This document shows, piece after piece, positions 1-9,014 of a stretch of DNA of 64,000 nucleotides. The notes beneath the pieces are model-generated. The model was not told where the DNA came from, searched no databases, and worked only from the letters and a program-made list of their open reading frames with translations. Both the position numbers and the translations under genes were made by a program. The first letter of the stretch is position 1; each line of letters opens with the position of its first letter. This DNA comes from Gemmatimonadota bacterium. GTDB lineage: Bacteria > Gemmatimonadota > Gemmatimonadetes > Palauibacterales > KS3-K002. The stretch is taken from contig CP070815.1 of assembly GCA_020344215.1 (NCBI GenBank), forward strand, positions 4,215,709 through 4,279,708, given 5' to 3'.

Positions 1-1480
1 CGGGGTCGACTTCCTGGTGCAGGCTCATGTGCTGGTCCCCTCGGCCAAGCGGGTCCTCCTCGTGGAGCGGGACTATACGCAGGCCAATCCCAGCGTGACG
101 GCCATGACGCTGGGGCAGATCGACTACCACCTGGTGAAGCCGTGGAATCGGGAACAGGGTTTGTACCCGGCGGTCAGCGAGTTCCTGGCGGCGTGGGCCG
201 ACGAGCAGGAGCCGCGGTTCGAGATGTTTCGCATCGTCGGCCAGAAACAGAGCGCGCGGGCGCACCAGATGCGGGATCTCCTCACGCGCATGGCCATGCC
301 GTACGGGTTCTATGACGAGGATTCCGAGACTGGCCGCCAGCTGCTTCAAGAAGCCGGCCTGGACGGCACGCGCCTGCCTGTCGCCGTGCGTCACGACGGG
401 CGCGTGCTGGTCGAACCGTCCGATGCCGAGCTCATCGAAGCGTTCGGCGGTGGGACGCATCTGGGCACGGAGGTTTACGATCTGGCGATCATCGGGGCCG
501 GGCCGGCCGGGCTCGCCGCGGCGGTCGGCGCCTCCTCCGAGGGGCTCAGTACAGTAGTCCTGGAGAAGGAGATCTCTGGGGGTCAAGCGGGAACGAGCTC
601 GCGCATCCGCAACTTCCCCGGCTTCACCTGGGGGATCGGCGGCCAGGACTTCGCCCACCGGGCGTGCGAGCAGGCGTGGCTGTTCGGGACCAACATGGTG
701 TTCGCGACGGAGGTGACGCATCTGCGGGATTCCGGGGCACAGCGCCTGATTCGAGTGGCCGACGGCCAGGAGGTCGCCGCGCGCGCGGTCATCCTGGCAG
801 TCGGGGTGTCCTGGCGACGCCTAGGCATTCCGCGCCTCGAGGCGCTGATCGGCGCCGGGGTATTCTACGGAGCCGGAGGTAGCGAGGCGCGGGCCATGCA
901 GGGCCAGGATGTCTGCGTCGTCGGTGCGGGCAACTCCGCCGGCCAGGCGGCGGCCCACCTCGCCAAGTACGCCGACTCGGTGACGATGCTCGTCCGCGGC
1001 GATACGCTCGCCACGAGCATGTCGGATTACCTGATCAAGGAGCTCGGACAGCTGCCCAACGTCACCGTACGCCTGGGCGTCGAGGTTGTCGACGGGGAGG
1101 GGAACGGACGCCTGGAGGCGCTGACGATCCGGGACCGCAGCAACGGCACGACCGAAGGGCTCTCCACCTCCGCCCTTTTCCTACTGATCGGGGCCGATCC
1201 GCACACAGACTGGCTACGCGGCTGCGTCGAGCGCGATCGGCAGGGGTACATTCTCACCGGCACCGACCTCACGCGTGACGGTCGACTCCCCTCCAGTTGG
1301 CCGTTGAGCCGCCCGCCGTTCCATCTCGAAACCAGCCTGCCGGGCGTCTTCGCCGTGGGCGATGTCCGGTATGGGTCGGTCAAACGCGTCGCATCGGCCG
1401 TCGGCGAGGGCGCCATCGCCGTCCAGCTCCTCCACCGCTACCTCGCCGAGCCGGTCGGGCGTGGCGGCACCGATTCTTAG
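1..1480 (+). CDS. Receiver / thioredoxin-fold / TrxR-like FAD oxidoreductase (5' truncated)
   Basis: The reading frame is open to the left edge, so the true start lies outside the window; the first in-window start codon is GTG at 17. From that GTG, residues 1-60 look like the end of a response-regulator receiver (a VKPW segment near residue 41). Residues 65-145 look like a thioredoxin/glutaredoxin fold without the usual CxxC. From about residue 152 there is a thioredoxin-reductase-type flavoprotein with an FAD-binding GAGPAG motif and a second dinucleotide motif GAGNSAG. Where thioredoxin reductases carry the redox CxxC just before the NADPH domain, this protein reads YGAGGSEA, so the disulfide pair is missing. 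The C-terminal GDVRYGS segment is the usual FAD-contact GD motif. The family is known as fused TrxR-like oxidoreductases; substrate unknown. Its stop overlaps that of the convergent downstream gene by 4 nt. Confidence 0.85.
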   Translation, partial: GVDFLVQAHVLVPSAKRVLLVERDYTQANPSVTAMTLGQIDYHLVKPWNREQGLYPAVSEFLAAWADEQEPRFEMFRIVGQKQSARAHQMRDLLTRMAMPYGFYDEDSETGRQLLQEAGLDGTRLPVAVRHDGRVLVEPSDAELIEAFGGGTHLGTEVYDLAIIGAGPAGLAAAVGASSEGLSTVVLEKEISGGQAGTSSRIRNFPGFTWGIGGQDFAHRACEQAWLFGTNMVFATEVTHLRDSGAQRLIRVADGQEVAARAVILAVGVSWRRLGIPRLEALIGAGVFYGAGGSEARAMQGQDVCVVGAGNSAGQAAAHLAKYADSVTMLVRGDTLATSMSDYLIKELGQLPNVTVRLGVEVVDGEGNGRLEALTIRDRSNGTTEGLSTSALFLLIGADPHTDWLRGCVERDRQGYILTGTDLTRDGRLPSSWPLSRPPFHLETSLPGVFAVGDVRYGSVKRVASAVGEGAIAVQLLHRYLAEPVGRGGTDS

Positions 1481-3318
1481 ACGTACGACCCGAGATCCAG
1501 CCGCTCGAGCTCGCGGATGAACTTGATCTTGTGCGTCGGCGTGCGTTCCAGCCTGCGCTCCAAGATGTAGATCTTATCGGTCGACAGACGGGGTGTGATA
1601 TCCGCCAGCGACTGGGCATACGCCACCGCCTCCAGTAACCGGCTGCGTAGCGCCTCTTCCGGCCGCACCCCGGTTGCCAGAGCCGCCTGGTACTCCCTGT
1701 CCTTCTTGATGCGCGGCCAGTCGGGAAAGACGAACACACTCAAGTAGTCGTCATCGTTCAACCTCGTCACCAGTGCGTCTTTGACCCAGATCGAACGGAC
1801 GAGCAAGTTGGAGAGATGCATCCGGTCGATGAGGCTGCCGTCCTCCCACTCGATAAGCTCCTTTTCCCGTCCCACCAGGTACACCCAGCGCTGCTCGTCC
1901 ACCCAGGCGAGATCCCCTGTGTGATAAAACCCGTCAGTATCGAGGTGAGCGTCTGGCTGCTGCCCGACGTACCCGGCGGAGATGGTCGGACTCCGGGCCA
2001 GAAGTTCTCCCACCGGCTGCTCGCTACCAGGCAGAGTGCGCGGGCGGTCGATCTTGAACTCGAGACCGGCGATCAGGCGACCACACGAGCCCCTCCGACT
2101 CTCGTTGAGCCGATTCCTCGCGATGATACCGGAGGCTTCGGTGGCGCCATAAATATCGATGACCGTGACCCCCAGCTTGGCGAAGATCTCGACCACGCCG
2201 GGGTCGATGCGGGTAGAAGACGAGATGCCATAGCTGAAGTGCCCGCCCATCTTGTTGCGCAGGAGAATGCGCATTGCATTGAGCTTCGCTTTGTCCAGCG
2301 TCCCCACGTCCTGGAGCTTGGCATGTTTCTCGATGCTGGTGAGGTGCTCGTAGAGATTGCGCCAGACGGCCTTGTTCTTCATCTCCTCTAGCACCTCTTT
2401 CATGATGTAGATCCAGAACTTGGGCACGGCCATCAGGGCTTTGATGCGGACACCAAGCCGTTTCATCTTCTTGATCTCGTCTTCCAGCACTGTGTCCTGA
2501 TCAGCCTCGCGCGTGAAATAAGTCACGCTGAAGCCCTTGGCCTTGGTGACGAGGAATTCAAGCAGCGTGGCGATGTGGGTGTAAGGGCCGATGTTGAGCA
2601 GGTCCTCGGCCTTGCGCAGGTTCATGACGTCCATTCCCTCGTTCACCTGGGCCACGATGTTGCCGTGGGTGATCCGAACCAGCTTCGGGAGGCTGGTGGT
2701 CCCGGAGGTGGCGTAGTGGCCGAGGATGAGCTCCGGCCGCTCGAGCCGGGGGCTGGGCGGCGGGAACCCCGCGCGAGTCGATACCGGCACCGACGAGAAA
2801 CGACGCTCGTTGTCGTCGAGCTCACCGATGGTTGGCGCATCGCGATCTTCGAACACGTGATAGAGGTCGGCGATCAGAATCTGCGACGGAATGGCGAGTT
2901 GCCGGAGCACGCTCTTCATCCGCTGGCGAGAAGCCGGGCTCACCAGCACCAGGTCCGGCGGGCTCTGCTTCAGGAGATGCGCGAGTTCCTCCTCGTGCAT
3001 CTTCGTGTCCAATGGGAAGAGGATGTTCCCGGTGTAGAGAGTGGCCAGCGCCAACATGTCCCACTCCGGACGGTTCATCACGAAGGTGCAGACGATCCGC
3101 TGCCGCTCTTGACCCGGTTCCGTGACCTGGAGCGCCCGTCGGATGTTGCCGACGTACTCGATGAAATCCAGGGTCCGGTAGGTGCTTCCGTCGTCGTAGC
3201 GGATGGCCGGCCGCCTGCCGAAGGTCGGAAGCCGATCCCGGATGATGTCCGCCACCGAATTGATCGACTGATCGCGAGCGACGGCGGCTCGTTCCGATAC
3301 TGCCATCGTGGCGGTCAT
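1477..3318 (-). CDS. Acyl-AMP ligase / acyl-CoA synthetase (ANL superfamily)
   Basis: 613-residue adenylate-forming enzyme. The ATP-binding A3 loop TSGTTSLPK is at about 204-212, the A5 motif YGATEAS at 390-396, the TGD of the A7/A8 region at 467-469, and the C-terminal catalytic-lysine region reads TPTHKIK. No carrier-protein domain is fused. The order and tail resemble long-chain fatty acid ligases, so the likely reaction is ATP-dependent activation of a fatty acid to acyl-AMP and then to an acyl thioester. The start overlaps the stop of the upstream aminotransferase-AAR gene in an ATGA junction, so the two are translationally coupled. Inference: it supplies the acyl thioester reduced by its partner, as TamT does for TamH in tambjamine biosynthesis. 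Chain length and acceptor (CoA or ACP) cannot be read from sequence. Confidence 0.88.
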   Translation of the reverse strand: MTATMAVSERAAVARDQSINSVADIIRDRLPTFGRRPAIRYDDGSTYRTLDFIEYVGNIRRALQVTEPGQERQRIVCTFVMNRPEWDMLALATLYTGNILFPLDTKMHEEELAHLLKQSPPDLVLVSPASRQRMKSVLRQLAIPSQILIADLYHVFEDRDAPTIGELDDNERRFSSVPVSTRAGFPPPSPRLERPELILGHYATSGTTSLPKLVRITHGNIVAQVNEGMDVMNLRKAEDLLNIGPYTHIATLLEFLVTKAKGFSVTYFTREADQDTVLEDEIKKMKRLGVRIKALMAVPKFWIYIMKEVLEEMKNKAVWRNLYEHLTSIEKHAKLQDVGTLDKAKLNAMRILLRNKMGGHFSYGISSSTRIDPGVVEIFAKLGVTVIDIYGATEASGIIARNRLNESRRGSCGRLIAGLEFKIDRPRTLPGSEQPVGELLARSPTISAGYVGQQPDAHLDTDGFYHTGDLAWVDEQRWVYLVGREKELIEWEDGSLIDRMHLSNLLVRSIWVKDALVTRLNDDDYLSVFVFPDWPRIKKDREYQAALATGVRPEEALRSRLLEAVAYAQSLADITPRLSTDKIYILERRLERTPTHKIKFIRELERLDLGSYV

Positions 3319-6300
3319 GCTGCCCTCCCTTGGTTCCCTTGGTCCACCCCGGTCCGCCGCCGGACAGGGTGGGACGAGTCGTTCAATCTAAGATCACCGA
3401 GCTGGAAGCCGTGGAGAGCGGCCAGCTCGAGCATCTCCTCTACCTGCTCGGGCGTGATGGGTCCCCGGGCGAACGAACTGTTACACCCGTCGAACCCCAG
3501 CAGCAGTGTCTCGCTGAGACATCCGTGGGCCTGCCCTCCGGTCGGGAGCCCAACGCAATCGATCTCGTGGCCTTCGGGGAGCCGGGCGTAGCCACCGTCG
3601 AAGACGAAGAACTCGTCCAGACGATCCCTGAACGCCCGGCTCAGGTTGGACGGTACCGAAGCGCACGATACGATCGCGCCGGCCTTGACCAGCTCGGGGG
3701 AGACGAGGTGGCTTTCGGGGGAATTGGTGGCGACCGTGACGATCTCGCAGTCGCGAATTGACCCGACCGAGGTGTGGACCGTGATATACTCATTGCCCTC
3801 GATGCCACCGTCGCGGTCCAGGGCCTCCTCGAGCAGGCTTGCCAGCTCAGGCATATCCCCTTCCCCGCCAAGCAGCCAGTTCTCGACGCGTTTCCATGCC
3901 GATGACGCGTCGCTGGATCGCAAAGCCGGAAGCACGATGTCGCGGAGGATCCGGTTGCCCACTCCGCCGATCGATACTCGGTTGAGTGGCAGGATCCCGC
4001 TCATCTCTGCACGCGCTTTGCGGGCCAGGTAGAGGAGACATTCCCTCCGCGTCCTCTTCAGCCGCTCGATGCCGTCGGCGCTGTTCCGGCCAATGAGCTT
4101 GAGGCGCCCCACTTGTCCGGAGAGGATCACCGCCAAGACCGAGCCGATATTGCCGGCGGCCCCCACCACGGCGGCGGTGGCCTGTGGCAGGGCGATGCGA
4201 TTGAGGGCCGCCGCCTCGACTATTCCTTCAATCATCAGGCCCGCGGTGTACGCGTTGCCGCTGGTGACGGGGACTTCGTGGTCGTTGACCGTGACACCCC
4301 GGTCGGTGACGATAGAGGTGAACGCGCCCAGCCCCACCATCGACGTCGGAATGTGATCGTCGCCGAGCTCCCGAGCCGTCGTCACTGCATCCTGGATCTT
4401 GTCCTGCGCCTCTTCCAGACGGAGGAGATCGAGCCGCCCGGGATTGGCCGCCCGCGCCTTGCCGTAGACCTCGATGAGATAGCTGGGCAGGTACGGGACC
4501 GAGACGAAGTTGGCCTCGACCACGAACCCTTCGGAACCGATGTAGTCGGTGTGAACCACATCCGGTTCGAGGAACCGCGCCAGCCGTGACCACCACGCGG
4601 TCAACCGCGTGGGCTCCACTCGTCCCTCGAGCGTTGGGAAGTAGAACTCGGTCACCTGATCAATTCGCGCCGGATGCATGAGGAACCCCACGCGCGCGTC
4701 GAAGTCTGCCTGTCGATCGCGACGCGGTCGGATGACCGGCGCCCGGGCCGGATTGCTGCGTTCCGCGGCCGAGGCGGGTAACCCCACCAGGTGCCCGACC
4801 AGAACGCCTTCGTTGTTCCGCGCGATGACCGCGAACACCTCGCCCAGTGCAGCCAAAACCCGATCCATCTCCTGCTCCGTGATGTCTGCCGCGGGTTGGA
4901 TGCGGAGGATCGAGAGCCGCTTCTTCCCGGGGTTCCCCTTGAGCAGTGTGGTCAGGGGAGCCAGCACCCGGATCCGGTGATAGTGCAGTAGGTAGCTCGC
5001 CACGAGCAGCGACAGAAATCCCTGCCGCACGCCGAAGCGGAAGAGGGGAGACTTGTCGTTGAGATCGTCGAACTCCACGCCGATCATCAGGCCTCGACCC
5101 CGGACATCCCGAATGACGTCCGGAAACTGCTGCTGAAGTCTCTTGAGGCCGGCCAGCAGGTACTCGCCCTTCTCGACGACGGATCTCATGAGCCGGTTGT
5201 CGTCGCGCGTGAGGATATCCAACACCCGGTTGGCCACGCTGCAACCGAGCTCGTCTTCCGCGAAGGTGGAGGTGTGGAGGATCCCGAAGTTCTGGTCGTA
5301 GATGTCGTTGCGGATGAGCGCGGCGCCGATCTTCACCAGTCCACCGCCGAGCGCTTTGCTGAGCGTGAGGTACTCCGGATCGATGGAGCCCAACGGCCCG
5401 TCACCATAGGCGACGAACGATCCGGTCCGTCCGCAGCCGGTCTGGATCTCGTCGACCAGATACGGGATACCCAGGTCTGCGTGTTGGGCGGCGAGCGTTG
5501 CCAGAACGTCATCCGGCACGGGACGGATTCCGCCCTCGCCCTGAATGACCTCAAGGCACAGGGCGATGATCGTGGATGCAGGTAGCGGCTCGACAACGAT
5601 GCGGCCATCTGCCACGCGGGGTACCAGGAACTCGATCTGATGATCCCGCTGGATCTCCACGATCCGCTCCACGTCGGCAAAGTCGATGAACTGCGGACGA
5701 ATAGCCGACAGTCCCTCGAAGCCTTCGCGGTAGGTCTTGTTGAACGTGACCTTCAGCGCCGCGGTGGTCTTTCCGTGGAACGAGCCCTTGAGGGCGAGCA
5801 CGACCGGTCGCTGCTGAAAACGCTCGAACTGGGCCAGGTTGTGCTCGTCCAGATCGTCGCGAAACTTGCTCAGATCGCGATCGCCGCCGGGGATTTCGAT
5901 ATCAGGATAGTCGCGCTCGGTGGCGTGAAAGAACTGTTCGATGTCACGCGAGATCCGGTCGAACAGGCGTCGGATGTGGTCGAACCGCACCTTGTAGGCG
6001 TGCTTCAACGCAGCTTCGACCGCCTCGGCGCCGCTGTTGGTGAAGTGGCACAGGTACGTGCTGTCGGTTGGGAGCAGCTCGTTGATGCGCGCGGCCAGCA
6101 GGCCCGCCTCACGGCGCTCAGAACATTGCGCCAGGAACGGCACGTCCGCGTCCAGTTGCGACTTGAGTAACTCCTTGAGTTCCGAATTGTTGTGGCCGAG
6201 CAAACTGGCCCCGAACCCGCCCACGAGGTCAAGCACTTCAACTTCCTGTCCTTCCTCGTCGCTACGGTACAGATAGACACCGCGGGCCCGGCAGAACCCG

Positions 6301-6404
6301 ACGTTGAGTCCCAGGCTTTCGAGCAGATCCGCGAGCTTGGGTCGACAGAACGCCGCGTAGCTCGTGGAGCCGGTCCATGGATCTGTCGTGTTGATTGCAA
6401 TCAT
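3315..6404 (-). CDS. Class III aminotransferase fused to AAR-like fatty acyl thioester reductase
   Basis: 1029-residue two-enzyme fusion. Residues about 20-525 form a fold-type I class III PLP aminotransferase: SGAEAVEAAL near 124, DEIQTG at 318-323, and Schiff-base lysine K350 in TLSKALGGG. Residues about 565-1010 match the cyanobacterial long-chain acyl-ACP reductase (AAR). The shared features are a GLGAFTSIV segment near 691, an SGNAYTAG segment near 715, the Rossmann motif VVGAAGNIGS at 746-755, and GCLSETLLLGFDG, which places C962 at the acyl-enzyme cysteine (C294 of Synechococcus AAR). About 100 residues are inserted between the Rossmann motif and that cysteine compared with AAR. Inferred reaction: acyl thioester to fatty aldehyde to primary amine in one polypeptide. 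TamH and PigE, in the tambjamine and prodigiosin pathways, are known reductase-aminotransferase analogues. Four-nucleotide overlaps on both sides place it in the middle of a three-gene operon. Confidence 0.85.
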   Translation of the reverse strand: MIAINTTDPWTGSTSYAAFCRPKLADLLESLGLNVGFCRARGVYLYRSDEEGQEVEVLDLVGGFGASLLGHNNSELKELLKSQLDADVPFLAQCSERREAGLLAARINELLPTDSTYLCHFTNSGAEAVEAALKHAYKVRFDHIRRLFDRISRDIEQFFHATERDYPDIEIPGGDRDLSKFRDDLDEHNLAQFERFQQRPVVLALKGSFHGKTTAALKVTFNKTYREGFEGLSAIRPQFIDFADVERIVEIQRDHQIEFLVPRVADGRIVVEPLPASTIIALCLEVIQGEGGIRPVPDDVLATLAAQHADLGIPYLVDEIQTGCGRTGSFVAYGDGPLGSIDPEYLTLSKALGGGLVKIGAALIRNDIYDQNFGILHTSTFAEDELGCSVANRVLDILTRDDNRLMRSVVEKGEYLLAGLKRLQQQFPDVIRDVRGRGLMIGVEFDDLNDKSPLFRFGVRQGFLSLLVASYLLHYHRIRVLAPLTTLLKGNPGKKRLSILRIQPAADITEQEMDRVLAALGEVFAVIARNNEGVLVGHLVGLPASAAERSNPARAPVIRPRRDRQADFDARVGFLMHPARIDQVTEFYFPTLEGRVEPTRLTAWWSRLARFLEPDVVHTDYIGSEGFVVEANFVSVPYLPSYLIEVYGKARAANPGRLDLLRLEEAQDKIQDAVTTARELGDDHIPTSMVGLGAFTSIVTDRGVTVNDHEVPVTSGNAYTAGLMIEGIVEAAALNRIALPQATAAVVGAAGNIGSVLAVILSGQVGRLKLIGRNSADGIERLKRTRRECLLYLARKARAEMSGILPLNRVSIGGVGNRILRDIVLPALRSSDASSAWKRVENWLLGGEGDMPELASLLEEALDRDGGIEGNEYITVHTSVGSIRDCEIVTVATNSPESHLVSPELVKAGAIVSCASVPSNLSRAFRDRLDEFFVFDGGYARLPEGHEIDCVGLPTGGQAHGCLSETLLLGFDGCNSSFARGPITPEQVEEMLELAALHGFQLGDLRLNDSSHPVRRRTGVDQGNQGRAA

Positions 6405-8566
6405 AATGACCTCTCTGTGAAGGCACGTGACCAGCGGTCGGTGCCGGGCTGCCAGAGCGTTACCCGAGACAGCGCTGCCAGCAGGGCGGGCAGCAGTGCC
6501 AGGTCCGCCGCTAGGGCGAGCATGATGGTAAGCGAGCTTAGGAGACCGAATTGGGACGTGGGCATGAAATCGGAGAGTCCCATCCCGGCAAACGCCCCGA
6601 CGAGGATGACGGAAGTCATGACCATGCGCAGGCCCACGCCCACCATCGCTTCCCGACTGGCGGTGGCACTGTCGTAGCTCCCGCGCCGCGATGTCTGATA
6701 GGCGATGACGAAGTGGATTGTGTCATCCACGGCCAGTCCCACCGCGATCCCGGCGATGAGCACCGTGGCCATGTTTACCGGGATGCCCAGCAGGCCCATC
6801 AGGCCGAGCACCATGGCTACCGGGTAGAGGCTGATCGCCAAGCCGAGGACGCTCAGCCCAATCGATCGGAAGAGCACCAGGAGAATGCCGAAGCACACCA
6901 CGCACACGATGACGAGAGATTCCTTCTGGGTTCGGATCACGCCGTCGTCCATGTTGGCCCAGAGCAGGGAGGTGCCGGTCGGCACCAGGCGCAGACCGTG
7001 CGGGAGTACCTCCCGGGCCAGGGCGCGAATGCGCGGCAGCAACGCGAAGAGCCGCTGACTGCTCGGATGGTCCATCATGACGATCAGCTGCACCTGGTCC
7101 GCCTGACGGGACAACATGCCGCCCAGGTTATCGGCGCGGTCGGCCAGCGCCTCCGGTGAACTGGACAGCAGGAACGGGGACAGTACCGCATGGACGCCGG
7201 GTAGCGTTTCCAACTGGTGGGCAAACTCCTCCAGTGGTTCCCGGTACATCGAGGGTCGCTCATCCGGCGGCAGCTGAATGACCAGGTTGAGCGGGTTCTG
7301 GGGGAGCCCCGCTTCCACGAGCGCGCGATAGTCCCGGGGAACGCGGGTGTCAGACCGAAAGAACTTGACATAGTCGGTGTCGGCCTCGAGAGAGGCCAGG
7401 CCGACGAGTGAGATTCCGCCCAGGGCAAAGCTCGCCGCGATCCACCGGGGATGCCGCTGCAGCCAGCTGGCCCAGCCGTCGAGCAGCGCCGCGCCGAGTC
7501 GGGCCGCTGGTGGCTCTGCCCGACGCTTGTTCTCCCAGAGCACCGACAACAGCAGCGGGGCCCCGGTCATCGTCAGAACCCAGGCCAGCGCGATTCCGAA
7601 GGACGCGAACAGGGCCAGCTGGAACACGGGCACGACGCTGCTACCGGCGAAGGCGAGAAAACCGGCCATGGTTGTGAGGGTCGTGCCGGCGCACGGCCAG
7701 GCGATGGACCTCACCGCCTGCCCGGCGGCAGCTCGGCTATCCCCGTTGCTCGCCTGGGCGCGGTGGAACGCATGTATGAGGTGGATGGCGTCGGCCACCG
7801 AGAGGGCGATCAGAACCGTGGGCAGCATGATCGTGATCATGTTGAGCGGATAGCCCACGCCCATGAGGAGCCCTTGGGTGACGATCACCGTGCCCAGCGA
7901 CACCGACAGTAGCACGGCCGTGTCTCGGAAGTTGCGAAACAGGACGATACCGAGCAGCGAGACGAAAACGCTGACCGCCGGGAAGAACAGCATCATGTCA
8001 CGGCGGGCGGCCCGGTTCAGTTCACCGTTGATCACGGCCGTTCCCGCCACGTGGACCTGTGCTATGCTCGGGTAGTCCTCTGCCACAGCACGAATCCCAG
8101 CCACGAGATCCTCCCGGTACGCGTCAGCCGTGTCGATATCGTTGGTGATCCGAACCAGCAGCGCCTCGTGTGGACTGCGGGGGTCAGGCTTCAGGAACCG
8201 CCGAACGACTTCACTCGTGTCCGGGAATTCGGAGGCGGACAGGACCCAGTGGACGTGTTCCATCTGTTCCAGCCGGGAGACCATTGCGTCGCGGTCCGCG
8301 CGCAGCACCGCATCCGGGGCGCGAGTACGTCGCAGGGCCACGACGGTCCACTCCCGATGCCCGAAGTCGTCGAGGAACTGTCGGTAGTCGGCGAGGGCGG
8401 GGTCGTCCGTCGCAAACCACACGCCAACCGAGTTGTCGATCCGGAACCGCAGAACCGAGACGACCGCGGCCGCCACGGTCAGCGTCAGCCACGCGACCAG
8501 GACAGCGCGTCTCATGACCAGATCCCTATAAGGAGCGTGTGCCGCATCGTTTCCTCCACCATCCAA
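6401..8566 (-). CDS. MMPL/RND-family lipid or hydrophobe exporter
   Basis: 721-residue integral membrane protein with the duplicated RND/MMPL layout: an N-terminal membrane helix, a large extracytoplasmic domain (about residues 45-200), a bundle of hydrophobic helices, then a second helix/loop/bundle repeat. The proton-relay aspartates expected in RND helices appear as LSVADAIHLIHAF in the first half and LAVDDTIHFVIAY in the second. The size suits an HAE3/MMPL-type pump rather than a tripartite HAE1 pump. It is the first gene of the operon and its TGA overlaps the ATG of the aminotransferase-AAR fusion. Inference: it exports the product of that pathway. The start is uncertain; an internal ATG at residue 18 (about 8515) sits directly before the first hydrophobic helix and has a weak AGGGA upstream. 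Confidence 0.85.
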   Translation of the reverse strand: MDGGGNDAAHAPYRDLVMRRAVLVAWLTLTVAAAVVSVLRFRIDNSVGVWFATDDPALADYRQFLDDFGHREWTVVALRRTRAPDAVLRADRDAMVSRLEQMEHVHWVLSASEFPDTSEVVRRFLKPDPRSPHEALLVRITNDIDTADAYREDLVAGIRAVAEDYPSIAQVHVAGTAVINGELNRAARRDMMLFFPAVSVFVSLLGIVLFRNFRDTAVLLSVSLGTVIVTQGLLMGVGYPLNMITIMLPTVLIALSVADAIHLIHAFHRAQASNGDSRAAAGQAVRSIAWPCAGTTLTTMAGFLAFAGSSVVPVFQLALFASFGIALAWVLTMTGAPLLLSVLWENKRRAEPPAARLGAALLDGWASWLQRHPRWIAASFALGGISLVGLASLEADTDYVKFFRSDTRVPRDYRALVEAGLPQNPLNLVIQLPPDERPSMYREPLEEFAHQLETLPGVHAVLSPFLLSSSPEALADRADNLGGMLSRQADQVQLIVMMDHPSSQRLFALLPRIRALAREVLPHGLRLVPTGTSLLWANMDDGVIRTQKESLVIVCVVCFGILLVLFRSIGLSVLGLAISLYPVAMVLGLMGLLGIPVNMATVLIAGIAVGLAVDDTIHFVIAYQTSRRGSYDSATASREAMVGVGLRMVMTSVILVGAFAGMGLSDFMPTSQFGLLSSLTIMLALAADLALLPALLAALSRVTLWQPGTDRWSRAFTERSL

Positions 8567-9014
8567 GCTCGCGCTAAAGCTGGCAGGGGCTGGTCAAGGA
8601 GAAATCAAGCGCTGTAACGGCACAGTGCAGGACGCCCGAGGCGCTATCGAGGCCCCGGCCCGGCACCGAGGAGGCGCAGCGAGAGGCTCAAGACGTCCGG
8701 GCGCTGCCGGGCGAGTGGGGGCGGCCAACACATCCAATCGCTGCGGGATCGCCGTGCCGTGATGAAGGTGGGAGGGTTTGCAGAGTGGCCCTGGCTCGCT
8801 CACTCTGAGGTTCTATCGGCGATAGCCGTTCCAACCCCTGAAGGCCTTCCGGGCGTCAAAGAGATAAGAAGATCAAAGTGCTGCCAAGCGAACCCGGATC
8901 CAGATTCCGTGACGCGGAAATCGACGAGGCAGTTCGCAAGCTTCATTCATCAAGTCAAAGAAGAACGGGTCTTCCTTTAACGCCCTGGTCCGGCGGGCCA
9001 GGTGGAGAACGAAC
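8567..9014. other. Divergent intergenic region between exporter operon and ADOP permease
   Basis: About 450 bases with no convincing gene. It must hold the promoters of both flanking transcription units. A GGAG-type ribosome site (AGGTGGAG) lies 7 nt before the ATG at 9015. Two inverted repeats stand out: CAGAGTG/CACTCTG at 8781-8807 and CTATCG-G-CGATAG at 8813-8825. I could not place -35/-10 boxes with confidence. Confidence 0.5.
8781..8825. promoter_or_regulatory. Paired inverted repeats, possible operator
   Basis: CAGAGTG at 8781-8787 is repeated in inverted orientation as CACTCTG at 8801-8807 (13-nt spacer). It is followed by a nearly contiguous palindrome CTATCGGCGATAG at 8813-8825. They sit mid-way in the divergent gap, where a repressor or activator site would be expected. 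No cognate regulator gene is adjacent. Confidence 0.25.
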
